Shown here one piece after another: positions 24,401 to 36,080 of a stretch of DNA of 64,000 bases. Origin of the DNA: Symbiodinium natans (Eukaryota; Sar; Dinophyceae; Suessiales; Symbiodiniaceae); NCBI GenBank assembly GCA_905221605.1, contig CAJNDS010001169.1, positions 310,001-374,000 on the forward strand. The letters run 5' to 3'. Position numbers and translations under genes: made by a program. How positions within the stretch are numbered: position 1 is the first letter of the stretch; each line of letters begins with the position of its first letter. Under the pieces are notes generated by a model. That model had not been told where the DNA came from. It saw only the letters and a program-made list of their open reading frames with translations, and did no database searches.

Positions 24401-27022
24401 TTGGCGCTGAGGATTTAAGGCTTCGAGAGGCAGTGGAGGATTCGTGTGTTCCGCTCGTAACAATCCACCTGACAAAACAGTACAGCAAGCACTAGACTCC
24501 CTCTGTTCGCCTATATACTTGGGTAGTATAAACCAAAATTTCAGCGCCTCGGGTTTCAGCCACCATCGTTACAGATCTTAGCCTGTCCCCGATGCCTTTG
24601 ATTAGCGACTTCGGAAATTAGAGTGTTTAGGGCTTCGGAATTTGGGATTCAAGCAAGCCTCCGAAAACTGTTCTGTCAGGAGGCCTGCCTTGTTACCACC
24701 TAGGAGCACGCCCCAAAAGTACGAGTTCGACAACGTGTCTTGAATGGAGGTGATTTTGGTTCAGGCCTTTCGGTTTGGCATTCGGATTTCAGGCCTGGCT
24801 TGGCCTGAAGTGAGGCAGTGGTGCCGCGCGGACTCGCCACTTTGCACATTTAGCCCCCACACTGAACCCCAAGCCCTCAACACGGTGGCCAAAACCCTAA
24901 ACCCTGAATCCTGAACCCTAAACCCTGGACCCTGAACCCTACACCCTAAGCCCTGAACCCACACCCGGCAATACGTACAGAAAGCAGAGAACCGGAGGGT
25001 GTTTGCCCAGCTGCTGCGCAGAGTGCTCTTCCCAATGTCCCGCATCCAGATCCTTCGAGGCTCTCTGGTGTGGTACTTAAAGGTTTAGGGTTTAGGGTTT
25101 AGGGTTTAGGGTTTAGGGTTTAGGGTTTAGGGTTTAGGGTTTGGGGCTTGGGGCTTGGGGTTTGGGGCCAAGGGCTGGGGAAAGGGACATAAAAGTATTC
25201 TTGCGACTATGGCTAGGGATAGCAACTTGTTAGTGCTCTGCCGGCTCAATGCACAAGAGCTCCTTTCAGCACTGTTCTTTGTTGCCACGATGATTACCAA
25301 CCTCTTGTACAGATGCTGTGACGAGCTTGTCAACAAATGACATGTTTTGACATTGTTGGTGTGGCTGTGAAAAACATGCTCATCTGTGTTGGACTTGTGT
25401 CTGATTCTCAGCATGGTCGCGATCACCATGACTTTGAAAGCGCTACACCCCTGCTACTGAATCTAGAAGCCGCCAGCTGCATAGTTACGAGTAAAATGCC
25501 TCAAAAAATTTTATGCCCTACAACCCATCAAGCTGTGGACCTCCTCGAAGTTGGAGGTCTACTTGCTGGTCCTCATCTACAAGTTATGGCCACACCCAAA
25601 ACAATCCTCTAGGTTTCGCAACCTGTTTGTCATTGGGTTAGAGGACCGGGGACTGAGTCAGTAAGGAAAGCATACTACACCAGCGCCTCCCAGCACTCGA
25701 TCACCCGCAGAAAATCGAAGAGCTGCGCGCAAAGCTTGAGGTGATCGCCTGCTGCGGGCTTTGGGGTTTTAGGGCTGTAGGGGTTGGAGTTTGGGGTTTA
25801 GGGCTTTAGGGGTTGGGGCTTAGGGCCTTAAACCCCCCCAAAGCCTGAACCCGCAAACAGTCCTGCCTGTAAACGGCATCTTTCCGGCCAGTGCCAGCTG
25901 GGTTCGAGCCCACAGGAAGTAGCCTTGGCTCACGGTCTGAGCTCTCGGGGCTTCCGGTTTAGGCCTAAGGGTTGAAGCAAACAAGGGTTTAGGGCTCTTC
26001 GGTCCCTAAATGGAGGCTTGCTTGAAGGCTGTCGGGGTTCTTGGGGGGGTTTTTGTCTTGGTTTCCGGCTGTTTTAAGGCTTGAAGTTTTAGGGGTTTCA
26101 GGGCTAAGGGCTTTAAGGTTAGGGAATTTGGGGTTTGGAGTTTGAGCAATCTCTAGGTTTCAAGTCCCCAAACCAACAGCCTGAAAACCGAAGACAACGC
26201 ACATAACCCTGGTTCAAACCCTAATTTTTCCCTAGCCCCCATTCAACATCCCTAGCCCCCAAAAGCCCGGCAGCCCTAAGGCTGCAGAACCCACCAAAAC
26301 CCGAGGGCGTTAGGGTTAAGCTAACCATGGAGATCTAAACCCCAAAACCCTCTGCGAGAAGCCCAGGGCGTCGTTCTGCTTGTGGTTGTACCACTTGGTG
26401 TCCTCAAAAGCCCGCACACCCTTTCGCGGTACGCAGCCCTGTAGTCCAACACGCTACATTCACTGAATCCTATACCCCAGCCCTAAACCCGCATTTTCCT
26501 TACTGGCGATACATAAAGGAACCCACAACCCAGGTAGCACTCTGGACTGCTCGTTTTTGAAGCCCCAAACACCTGAAGCTAGACTCTTCATCTAGAGAGC
26601 AGAGGGCAAGGAACCACTTCGGGGGCACAGGGTTTAGGGTTCAAGGTCTAGGATTCTAGGGTGCTTCGGCACTGTGTAGCTGCAACAAAGCTGCTTTATG
26701 TCATCCCCTCCCCCTCATGCTGAACTCCCCAAGTAAAGGGACCTGGTGGGCAAGACTCTAATATAGCAAAGGCGATTGAAAAGCATCCATGGGAATATGC
26801 AAATGCCCCTTGTCGCGGCCGCTGGCTTCGGAACGCAGATGGTGCAACGAAGGCTTGAAGCAAACGAGCTTCTCTCAAGCAGAACGGCTTTGATACAAGC
26901 CCCGTCGCACAAGGGACCGCTATACATCTACATCTACATCTACATCTACATCTACATCTACATCTACATCTACATCTACATCTACATCTACATCTACATC
27001 TACATCTACATCTACATCTACA

Positions 27023-27083
<61 letters not shown>

Positions 27084-28975
27084 CACATACACATATACAA
27101 GTACAGATACATATACATATACCTAGACACACATACAGGTATACATACACATATACACATACACATCTACAAAAGGTCTGGAGGCTATTCTACTGGATCA
27201 GGCGTTCTAAGGGCTGCGAAGGGGTCCTCCTTTCCGGTCTCGCCGATGAAGCGGATGTGAGGGCGATCCATCCACGTCTGCTCATCGCCCTTCACCTGTT
27301 CTCAAAGGTCAGGATCCCTCTGTAAAGACCCTACAGGAAATATAGCACCAGCCATGATCATCAGCCCTAAACCCTAACCCCTAAACCCTGCCGGTGACAG
27401 TGATGCCCAAAGGTGCCCCAGATCCTTCTACGAACTTTCGGCCACCTCTGGGGTTAGGGTTTAGAGTAACCCAAGCATCCACACACCCCAAAACTGAAAA
27501 AACAAAAACCTCCATGACATCCCTAAACTCCAAAACCTCTGATTCCTCAATAAACCCTAAGCCCTAAACCCGGGACTATAAATCCGAAACCAGAATTCCG
27601 ACAGGCTTACCCGTCTTCCTTGCAAAGCTCAGATGATGCCCCAGTTCCCCCATGCAACCCGGAAGCCAAAACTACGAATCCGGCCTGCAAACCGTGGGAA
27701 GGGGGTTCAGGGGCACGGCAGACAGAGTCGGAATCCCAAAGCCTAGAGAAGTGGTCCACAGGCCTGCGCCCTGTATAACTGCAGCATCCTAGTTGAGAAG
27801 TTCAGGGCAGGAGCTTAGACAATAAAGACCTCAACCCTAAACGCCACAAACCTGCAACCGGAACCACTCACTCCCAACCCCGCAAAACCCACAGGGGTAG
27901 AGGTTTGGTTAAGGAAAAGATGTTTGGGTTTCGAGTTTGGGGTCCAAGGTTTGAAGCATTTAGGGTTAGGGGGTTGGGGGAGTTTTAGGGTGTACAGGGG
28001 GGGTCAAAGTTTGGGCTAACGCATGCAACAGATGCACAACAACCCAGCCATGAGACGTTCTTGTGGCCGTTGATGACTAGTTCCATCTTATGCCTTCGCG
28101 GCTGCGGGAGGGTTCAAGTTGCTTTGCCGTTTGGTGGTTCAGGGTTCCGTAGCTTCGGAGATTTTGCGTCCTCTGTCAAGGAGTACAATGCACAGTCAGG
28201 TAGGGTTCGCATTTCTTCGGGCTGAAGACAGATGCTTCCGGGCTCAAAGTCGTGCCGGCACTCCCTCATGAACCCTAAACTTTAGGCCCTAAACCCCTAA
28301 GTCACCCAAAACTGTCGTGAGAAGCCCGACAAGCCACATTTCTTGTTTGTCCCAGATGTGCAAGCAGGTTTGGAATTGGGACCTTCATTGTAATGCCCCA
28401 TAGGTTTCATAACAAACCAGAACTACAGTTGCCCACTTCTATTTTGAAAAATTACATATATACATCAACTAGCCCCGATTGTAACTGCCCACACCCCCCA
28501 AAACCCTCTCCCCCAACGGGATTTACGGCTTGGGCGGGTTTGGGTTTAGGGTGCGGTTTCGAGTACACCCGGCCTTCCCCCCCCTCCACCCAGGCGGGGC
28601 CCTATGATCGATGACAAGATTCGACTGATAGGTGAGCAAAAAAGTCGCAATGGCGTTGAGGCACGCCACCTCGGTTCGCGATAGCAACTGAGCATCCTCA
28701 CACGGAGTTTGCCAAGACGAAAAGGGGAAATCCTCCATGCCGGAGCCCCCCAGACCTCAATCCAAACAACCTAGACAGCCTCAACCCTAACCCTAAAAGC
28801 TTAACTCCTCAACCCTGAATCCTCGATGTTGAACATCCCTCAAACCTGAACCCACATGCATTTAGGGGGGGGGTGTGGGCTAAGGGTCTGAACATGGACC
28901 TGGCGGCGGCATCAGCCCCGCCGCTTCCATCGGGATCGGTGAGCCAGATGCCGTAGGCGATGATGCAGTTATCCT
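18484..28975 (-). CDS. Glycoside hydrolase family 15-like protein (glucoamylase / phosphorylase-kinase regulatory-subunit type)
   Basis: GH15 proteins are (alpha/alpha)6 barrels acting on, or sensing, alpha-glucans. Minus-strand exons in order: about 28900-28973 ([19 protein letters not shown]), perhaps 28615-28735, 27218-27295 (ending [15 protein letters not shown]), 26363-26420 ([12 protein letters not shown]), 25687-25748 ([20 protein letters not shown]), about 25015-25052 (DLDAGHWEE), 24343-24406 ([15 protein letters not shown]), 23949-24002, 23698-23748 (ending ILPNE), about 23252-23292 (KDADG), 22831-22852 (tentative), 22314-22378 (ending VCRYRK), 21765-21791 (DSYWCKDYK), 21165-21212, 20697-20729 (KPGEE), 20536-20616 ([16 protein letters not shown]), about 20080-20139 (ARSLAAITG), 19432-19482 ([10 protein letters not shown]) and 18484-18537 ([17 protein letters not shown], stop). 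Family signatures assemble only across introns: CWE+[13 protein letters not shown]+DSYW, KPGEE+AQW and PNDNTPL+VWT. WEE fits the GH15 general-acid region. Catalytic against regulatory role, the 5' end, and the stretch around 22.7 kb are unresolved. Confidence 0.85.
20764..20850. repeat. GGGTTTNAGGGTTT-type telomere-like tract
   Basis: Interrupted TTTAGGG/TTTGAGGG/TTTCAGGG units immediately right of the 20697-20729 GH15 exon. Confidence 0.85.
22407..22451. repeat. Perfect TTTAGGG tandem tract
   Basis: Six uninterrupted heptamers, about 30 nt right of the GH15 exon at 22314-22378, i.e. C-rich in transcript sense just before that acceptor. Confidence 0.95.
24893..24961. repeat. CCCTAAA/CCCTGAA tract
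   Basis: Ten degenerate heptamers following the donor of the GH15 exon at 25015-25052 (G-rich in transcript sense). Confidence 0.9.
25082..25165. repeat. Longest perfect TTTAGGG tract
   Basis: Eight perfect heptamers followed by TTGGGGC variants, about 30 nt right of the GH15 exon at 25015-25052. Confidence 0.95.
25166..25686. other. Repeat-poor part of a GH15 intron
   Basis: About 500 nt with few telomere-like repeats, open in short frames on both strands. No convincing exon and no family match seen. It lies between two GH15 exons that join directly, so it is probably intron. Confidence 0.4.
26923..27170. repeat. Hexanucleotide microsatellite (TACATC)n then (ATACAT)n
   Basis: About sixteen TACATC units pass into about ten ATACAT units, then degrade, in the GH15 intron between 26420 and 27218. 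The long 'coding' frames here (Tyr-Ile, Tyr-Thr, Cys-Arg, Asp-Val runs) are repeat artefacts. Confidence 0.95.
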
Positions 28976-28999
28976 TGGGTCTCTCTTGAGAAGATGCAC

Positions 29000-31100
29000 C
29001 CAAAACTCAGGTTCATTTTCAAGAGTCGGGTGTGGATTTGAAGGAGGGTCTCAAGATGTTCCGGGGATAGATTGGAATCCAAGGCTAGCAGATGGCATCA
29101 AAAACCCACAAGCCTCAGGAGGCTGAAGGAAGAAAAGCCTGTTCGGCCCGTGCTGTGCCAAGTCATGTCGTCATGGCCCTTGGCAGCATAGCAGCAGCAC
29201 CTGCTACTGCGATGGACCTTTGACTTCGAACTGCACTACTCCAGAGGCAAAACCCCAAACCCTCAAAACGCACCCGAAAGCCATTCGGCCCAGCATCTCT
29301 CAGCCAGCTCCCGAACATGCTGGAGCCGGTGTGGTCGCCTTAGCGTTGAGGGGCGCTTAGGGCTTCGGGCTCCTCAGGAAGGCTTTCAGAGGTTTAAGCT
29401 TCCAGAAGAGTGGTTCTCTAAGTTGAAAGTCCCTTTTCGAAAACCCTGAATTTAGGGGAGCGCGGCTTCAGTGGGTTTGGATGTGGGGTCTCGCTACACC
29501 CTCAAAGCCCAAACCCTTTAAGGGTCTTGCTTTTAGGGTTACGGGTTTTCAGGGTGTTTAAGGGTGAGAATGAGGATGCGGGGCTTCTCATGGTTTAGGT
29601 GTAGGGGTTTGGGCTTTGGGTTTTGGGTTTAGAGCGAAGACCTAGCCGTTTGGGGTTCAGGACCCTGGCTCTTTAGGATTTACGGCCAACGTCTAGGAAC
29701 CCTGAGAAGTCCGAGCCCGCATTCCCCAAGGTTTTGCTTGCGGTTTAGGGATTGGGGTCTGAGGCTTAGGGGTTGGGAAGCCACCTAATGCCTAAATCGA
29801 CGTCGTCGAGCCCCACAGGCCCCACCATAGGCCTCTGAGCCCAAACGTTTAAGGTTTAGGGTTTGGGGCTAGTTGGGATTCAGGAGTTTTGCAGCTCAGG
29901 GTTTAGGGGATCAGCTCCCAGTTACCCTTGGCGTTGGCCGCGGACGCGCTGAAAGGTCCCGTGGGCCTGGGAGCCCGCGTGGGCTGCAAGGCTTTGAGGC
30001 TAGCGATGGGGAATAATGGTTCCGGCTTGCAGGACCCCTAAAACTGCCTAAAACGTTGAAGTGATTCGTTTTTAGGGCCCACCGCAGGACATCAATCCTG
30101 AAAACAACCTCGCTAAGTGGGGAGACCCAGGGGTGGATGATGAGGATCATCTACTCATCTACTCGGGGACCATCGAGTGGCTCCAGCTGCAAGATTCTAA
30201 GTGTGGCAAAAGGTGACGGCTCACGAGAATTTATGACCGTTTGGTTGCACTTGATGTTTTAAGGCAATCTGTCCTTGGGGAATCCTGCTGCAGCAATAAC
30301 ACTCACCTCTGAACCCAAACAGATACACAGCCTGCGCTCAGGGCTTAGCCTGGAGCTGAAGCTCAAAAGACAAACCGCCAACCACAGAACCTTTGCAAGC
30401 TCTACATGCACAACCTACCGCTTTGCTACCCTGAACCAACACCCTGAACTCTGAACCCTAAACCCCACGGGTTTAGGAATTGGGGTTTAAGTTAGCCCCA
30501 AGGTTGAGGGGGCATGTTCCCTCTTAACAGCAACACCCTTCGGTAACTTAAGTTATTAGCAATATAGCTGTTCCTGAGAGCGATGAACTTCCTCAGCTAC
30601 TGCAGTACATAGTTGACAGCAGAAACAAGCTTTAAGCCAGGGACTTCCCCCGTGCATCTTTGCACTTCGCCCGGGAATAGTCCAGTGTCCCCTCCACAAG
30701 GAAGGGGGGGCCTAGTCGGCCTAATCCCTAGACTCTGAGAAGCCCCGAAATGTGAAGGGGAGCCGAAAGCTACCGCGAAGGGTCTAAAGGATTAAGGCTT
30801 TGAGTTCTCTGGGTTTAGGGCATTGGGGCTTTTCAGGGTCTGGGTTTTAGGGCTTTAAGGCTTTTGGGGTTTGAGTTTCGTTTTCCTCCGCAGCACATGC
30901 CCATGGCAGCGTCCTCTGCTTTGAAAGAAGGGGTTGCTGAGCACAGTGCCAAGCAGCATAGACAAACTTGACGTAACGACGCCGGCCAAAAGGCTTGGTT
31001 GCAGAGTTAGCGATGTCATGTCCCTTTCGAGGTCAGTGTTGCGACAGGCCTGCGCGGGCCTCCGCAACAGCGATGGTAGTGTTTTGTGACAGGTGGAAGT
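29000..31100. other. Telomere-like repeats with weak exon candidates
   Basis: Likely 5' region or upstream spacer of the GH15 gene. Repeats alternate with islands at 29120-29230, 29915-29990 and 30870-30990 that read open but suggest no family. Confidence 0.4.
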
Positions 31101-31124
31101 CAGGGCCGCTCGCTGACCACGGCT

Positions 31125-31215
31125 TCATGAAGTTGCCAATCCGCAAGTTGCAGCAACTGTGGTGATGAGGTGAAAATCTGCCTCGGCGGGCGACCAGGCC
31201 TCCTGGAGCTCCTCA
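31125..31215 (-). CDS. Exon candidate, unknown protein
   Basis: Reads EELQEAWSPAEADFHLITTV then AATCGLATS and stop. EELQEA also occurs in the 38795-38865 island, which may be chance. Family unknown. Confidence 0.3.
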
Positions 31216-31895
31216 CAGGGTCTCGCTGAGCGCTCGACAAGCGCCCGCCTACCCCAAAAAGACAAGTGGTGGGCGTTCTTGAAGGTCTACCTGGAGGTTG
31301 GAGGTTCATCGGCAGCGTAACTATAGCTACAGCGGCTTCTAGCCTTCTTTGGCTTCCTCTAACCCAAGTTTGACTCGGCACCTGTTCATCCCAGATTGTG
31401 GATTCTACCCATGCATGCCCCGTAGGACGGCAGGACCTTAGAAAGTTCAAGGTTTCAGGTTTTAGTGCTTACGTTAGCGGGGTATGAACCGCGGAGGTTG
31501 GGGGTCAGAGTTTAAGGTTGACCCTGAAGCTTTCCGCAACATCCCAAAGCTCCAACACGAAACCTGAAGGAAACCCTGATCCCCAAACCCGAACACACAA
31601 CAAAAAAAGCACCCATTAGCCCCGGCCCCCGGCCAAACCTGAAGTCCTCATCCGCCAAGGTCCGTTTCAAACGGTAAACCCCCTCGCACAGCTCGGATAC
31701 GCCTTTCAATCAGCTCTTTTGCAACTAGGGTTCCGATGAACTAAGCGCCTCCGAATTGTTTCCCAGAATTGTCTAAGTAGCTAAATCGCGAGATTTCTTC
31801 GAAGAAGCCAACCCAGGCCCGAAACAAGAGGCTAAGCCCTAAACGACATCTTAAGCCCCTAAACCTGTAACCCCTGAAACTCCTCAGCCCCCGTG

Positions 31896-31922
31896 AAAAA
31901 AAAAAAAAAAAAAAAAAAAAAA
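31896..31922. repeat. A27 homopolymer
   Basis: Twenty-seven A within a CCCTAAA-like stretch; no flanking retroposon features seen. Confidence 0.95.
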
Positions 31923-32027
31923 CCTAATCCCCAAAATCCCTAAAACGCCCTAAAGCCCCCGAACCACCCCCCTAAACCCCCAAATCCCTAAGAAGCCCCG
32001 AAAGCCCCCAGAGCCCCCCCACCCGGA

Positions 32028-32105
32028 GCCTTGGATTGCAGAAGTGCTTTGACTTCGGCCACCTCCTCCAGCGACAGCGGCTCCGGTCGGCAAAACTTCT
32101 CCAGC
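32028..32105 (-). CDS. Exon candidate, unknown protein
   Basis: Reads LEKFCRPEPLSLEEVAEVKA then LLQSKAP, acidic and leucine-rich, after a CGAG acceptor-like site. Flanked on the right by CCCTAAA-like repeats. Family unknown. Confidence 0.45.
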
Positions 32106-32152
32106 CTCGAACCCAAGGTTCGGGCCCTAAACCCCAAAAAGCCCTAAGTTCT

Positions 32153-32204
32153 GAGCCCTAAGCCTTAAACCCTAAACCCTAAGCCCTAAACCCTAAGCCC
32201 TAAG
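32153..32204. repeat. CCCTAAA/CCCTAAG tract
   Basis: Seven near-perfect telomere-type heptamers just right of the 32028-32105 exon candidate. Confidence 0.9.
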
Positions 32205-35200
32205 AATGTTTCGGGGGTTTGGTGCTTGGGGGTTGACACGGACTGACTTGATCCACGATGGCGCTTGGGGCCTTGAGGGTTTGCTTAGGTTTTGTGGTTT
32301 TTTGGGGGGTTTAGGGTTTGGGGTTGAGGCTTTAGGGTCTTTTGGGGTTTTCAAACCGTCTTGGGGGTCCAAAGCCGAAACTCACCTGACAGCCAAAGCA
32401 ACCCCAATTACCCTGAAACTGCTTTGCCTACCCTCACCCTGAACCCTGAACTGAAACATGTCTTGTCGAGGCCTCTAAGGCTTTTAGGGTTTGGTTAGGA
32501 TTCTGGGATTAGGGCAGTGGATGCTCCCAACAGAAGCTCAGACAGTTGAGCGGCAGAGCGTTGGGGCTGGCTGGGGTCGTAGCTTTAAGCCTTGAGGGGG
32601 GAGAAGGGGGACGGAGGGTGGGGTGTTTGGGGCTTGGGATTTAGGCTTGAAGGCCTGGTACTTCAGGTTTGGGGGTTTGGGGATTTCGGGAGTTTCGGGT
32701 TGAAGTGCTGACGCTTAGGGTGCCGGGGTTGGGACGTCTGCTGGGCCTCCTTAAAGGAAGACCTTCCCACTACCCGACACCCTAAGCCATAAACCTTAAG
32801 CTCTACACCCCAAACCCTAACCTCAGACTCTAGCCGCTTTCACCGAGGTACGGGGTCTGAAACGGCTTGCTGATCGACACCACCGGCATGGTTGACAAGC
32901 CCTGTCGTGCGGCAAAAGGCGTGGGCCGTGTTCATTACAACCGTATATTTCTTGACACTTTAGGCTCAAGCTCAGAATTTAGATGAACCCCCACCGCTTG
33001 AAACCTGAAGCTGAACACAACAAGAACACCCCTACCTGCGCCCCCCCCTAAGGATATTAACGATGATTCCGAACTGATACCCGGAATTCTCTAAGCAACT
33101 GGATCTCCGAGATTTTCTTTAAAAAGAATCATTATTTGATTTTGTTGTAGAAAATATGTGGGAAATTAGAAGAGCATTAGTGAGTTTGAATCCGGTGTGT
33201 GTAAAAGGAAAGAAGCCAACCCAGGCCCAAAAAGCTTTTCCTTCGGTTGTGGTTTCCTAAGCCTTTCTCCCCTACTCCCTAAAACCTAAGCCCAAAGCTC
33301 TGACCCCTACAGACCGCTGGGATCTGATTTGGGCACCTGGGTGCTGGAGCTCTACGACGTTGCCAGACCCCTCACTCAAGACCGGAAACTCCCCCGTTTT
33401 GAGAAGGGGCTTTGGTGGAGGAAATCAAGGTTTAAGTTTATGGTGTCAGGAGAGGGCGTTATGGGCTTTAGGGCTTCGGGGAAAGGATGACGGAGTGGAG
33501 TTGGGATTGGGCCAATGCCCAGAGACCAGCCTAAACCTAACTCTACACTCTAGGACTCGGGGGGTTCTAGGGGGCTCTCGCAGGAGACAGCACTGTTTTT
33601 TGCACACCTGAGGCGGATTGGGTTCGATGGGGGTGGAGATTTGGCCGCGCCATAGCACAAATTTAGAGGGCAGTTTGGGTTTGGTCAGTGCTTAGGGTTT
33701 GGGGTTCACGGTTCTCAGCCTCTCAAAGCCCAAGTACATGCCGCTGGATGCCTTGCATTCCTGACCCCTCCCATCGGTTTCAAGAAACTTGACTGGTCCC
33801 TCCACAGCCCCAGCCCATACTCTTCGATGGCTGTGCACAACCCAAGTTGAGGGTTTGGATTTGGGTTTAGTTGGGTTTAGGGCATACTTTTGCAATCATG
33901 GGCAGTTATACTTGGGGCGGGGTCAAAAAATGTAGCTATGCTTCTAACTAGTGAAAAGCTCCTTGGGATAGTAACTAGTAACTAGTAACCCTGACTAGCG
34001 ATGAGCCGTCAAGTGGACCCTGAACTGAACAGCCCGACCAGCCGGAACTCCGGAGCCTTGAAACCCCCAACGCCAGAGCGCCTGGCCGGCGTGCGGCCGG
34101 CCGGCTGATGCAAGCACAAGCTTTGAGCCAAACCGAGGGTTTGAGGTTTCAGGTTTGGGGTTGAGGCGCTCAGGACTCTTGGGGCTTGCAGTTGAGGAAT
34201 GCAGGGTGCCTGGGGCTCCTTTGACCTACTTTTGAAGAAAGAAAAACACGATGGTTTAGGGTTGAAGGTTGAGGGCTTGGGGCTGAAGACACTTGATCCC
34301 GGCTGAGCTCAGCGAAGGGAGGTGGGGGTGGGGGGGAGCCTGAACCCTGAACCCTAAGAAGATGATTCAGCTGGCCCTAACCTGGAGAACTTTCGGACCC
34401 CCATGCTCTACCTACGTTTTCACCCTCGAACCCTCATGCTTCCTTCTAAAGTCTCTGGGTGCGGGACATTTCCCTGGAGTTCCTCCAAGTGGCATTGCCT
34501 GGATTGAAGACCACCCAGGAATTAGAGAAACTTCGTCGGCCCGCCAAAAGCATTTCTTGGGCCGATATTTCGGGCATTAAGAGAAGGATCCACATGCACG
34601 ATGTCCCTCAGACCCTGATTTGTAGTAGGAGAAGTGGGACCTTTGCTCTTGCGGAAATATAGCTGGGAGCACTAAAACCCTGGAGGTGTAAGGGCATTCG
34701 AGGGTTCCGAACAAGCCTGAAGCCGAAGACTCCAGAGGAAAACCCTGAATACCCGCACCCCCAAAAAGCCCTGAAGCCAAAAAATCTTAGACACTAGGCC
34801 CCACACCTAAACTTACTACCAGAGGAATAGGGCCCTGCAGAAACTCTGCTGGAAAGGACTGCACAGGGTACCTAATTGCCTCATTATCTACGATGAGCCA
34901 TTACGTAGACACCAGTCTTTCGACACCAGGCCCCCCTGCGCGGTGGCCCTGAGTCGGCACAGGCCACTCCCTCGAGGTCTTTGGGGGCTCAGGAGGTTGG
35001 GGAGCCTAAAGCCTAAACCCGAAGCTCTAAGCTCTAAGCCCTAAGCCCTAAGCCAAGCCCGAATGCGCGGCCCATCCCTACGAAAAAGCGTGGGGCTTAA
35101 GCAAAAGGTCACGGCCCCGCTGACCACCCGCAGCGTAACTAGAGAGAACCCCAAGCTTGCTCTGAATTCCATCTGGAAACAGGTGACTAGACAGCGAGTC

Positions 35201-36080
35201 CCTGACACAAACACACGCCACACAGAAAGCCAGCCAATGCTATTAAAAGTAAACTTTAAAGTTGAATATTGCTCTTTCAGCCTAGTGCTCAGCTGTAAGA
35301 GAGATCTAGCTAGTGCGCTCTTTAAGTATAACTACTGCGCGCACTAAACATAAACGTTAACATGAAAGCGTTAAGCGCCTACTTTGAAATTCAAGCGCTA
35401 GCTCTTGCTTTAGAGCTCGCGTTTTCAACTTACAGCGCACTCTAGCCTCTTTATTTTGTTCTTTTGAAAGCACCAAGTGATACAATATGATGCATCTCAG
35501 AATATCGACTAATGTCTAATTCACCATTTTGACCTTGAATTTCGGAGATTGGATCTGAACCAAAACCCTGGGCCCTGTAGGGGCAACTGGGGGCAGCCTG
35601 CTCCAACAACCGCCAGCCAACGCTACATCGAAGGCGACACAAGAAGAAGATCGAAAAACAAACCCTGAACCCTTGTGGAGCTGGTCTGAGTGGCCGCGGT
35701 GGGTTGAACAACGCGATGCGAGCGCGCGGCCGGAACCCAGGGTGCCATACACCCCGAGTGCGTGCTAAACCCTAAACCTCACTGGCTTGGGGAAGCTTGG
35801 CTTTGGGGTTGAGTGTTTGGTTTGGTGCCTCAGGGCGGTCGGTGCAGGGTTTTTGCGTAGCTGGTGTCTGAGACTTGAGAAAGAGCCGCTGCAGCTTTTC
35901 AGGTTGCATCCCTCAACCTGCAACCTGAAAAGCAACCCGACCAAACAAAAATCAGACCAAGGTCATGCGCCTCTCTGCTCAAGCAGCTTGCGCGCCTGAC
36001 ACCGCTACGGATAGTTGTGAGGAAAGTCGTAAGGCTTCGGTTTGGGGACTTGGGCTTCGAGGTTTTGGGTTTAGGGCTTA
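32205..36080. other. Telomere-like repeats with ambiguous open stretches
   Basis: Dense repeats at 32205-32800 and 33650-34350. Open but unassignable islands lie at 32850-32930, 33320-33375 and 34450-34660 (+ strand reads SLEFLQVALPGLKTTQELEK). An AT-richer segment at 35200-35450 with repeated GCGCTA/AGCGC motifs has no gene I can support. Confidence 0.4.

Noticed and set aside
24790-24860. Minus-strand exon [12 protein letters not shown] in the GH15 gene
   Set aside because: The flanking GH15 exons (25015-25052 and 24343-24406) join in phase without it and match the family spacing.
26696-27166. 156-codon ORF of Cys/Arg and Tyr/Met runs
   Set aside because: Translation of the hexanucleotide microsatellite.
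34450-34662. Plus-strand protein-like frame (SLEFLQVALPGLKTTQELEK)
   Set aside because: Composition is plausible, but no splice borders or family were seen and the strand opposes all named genes. Left as undecided.
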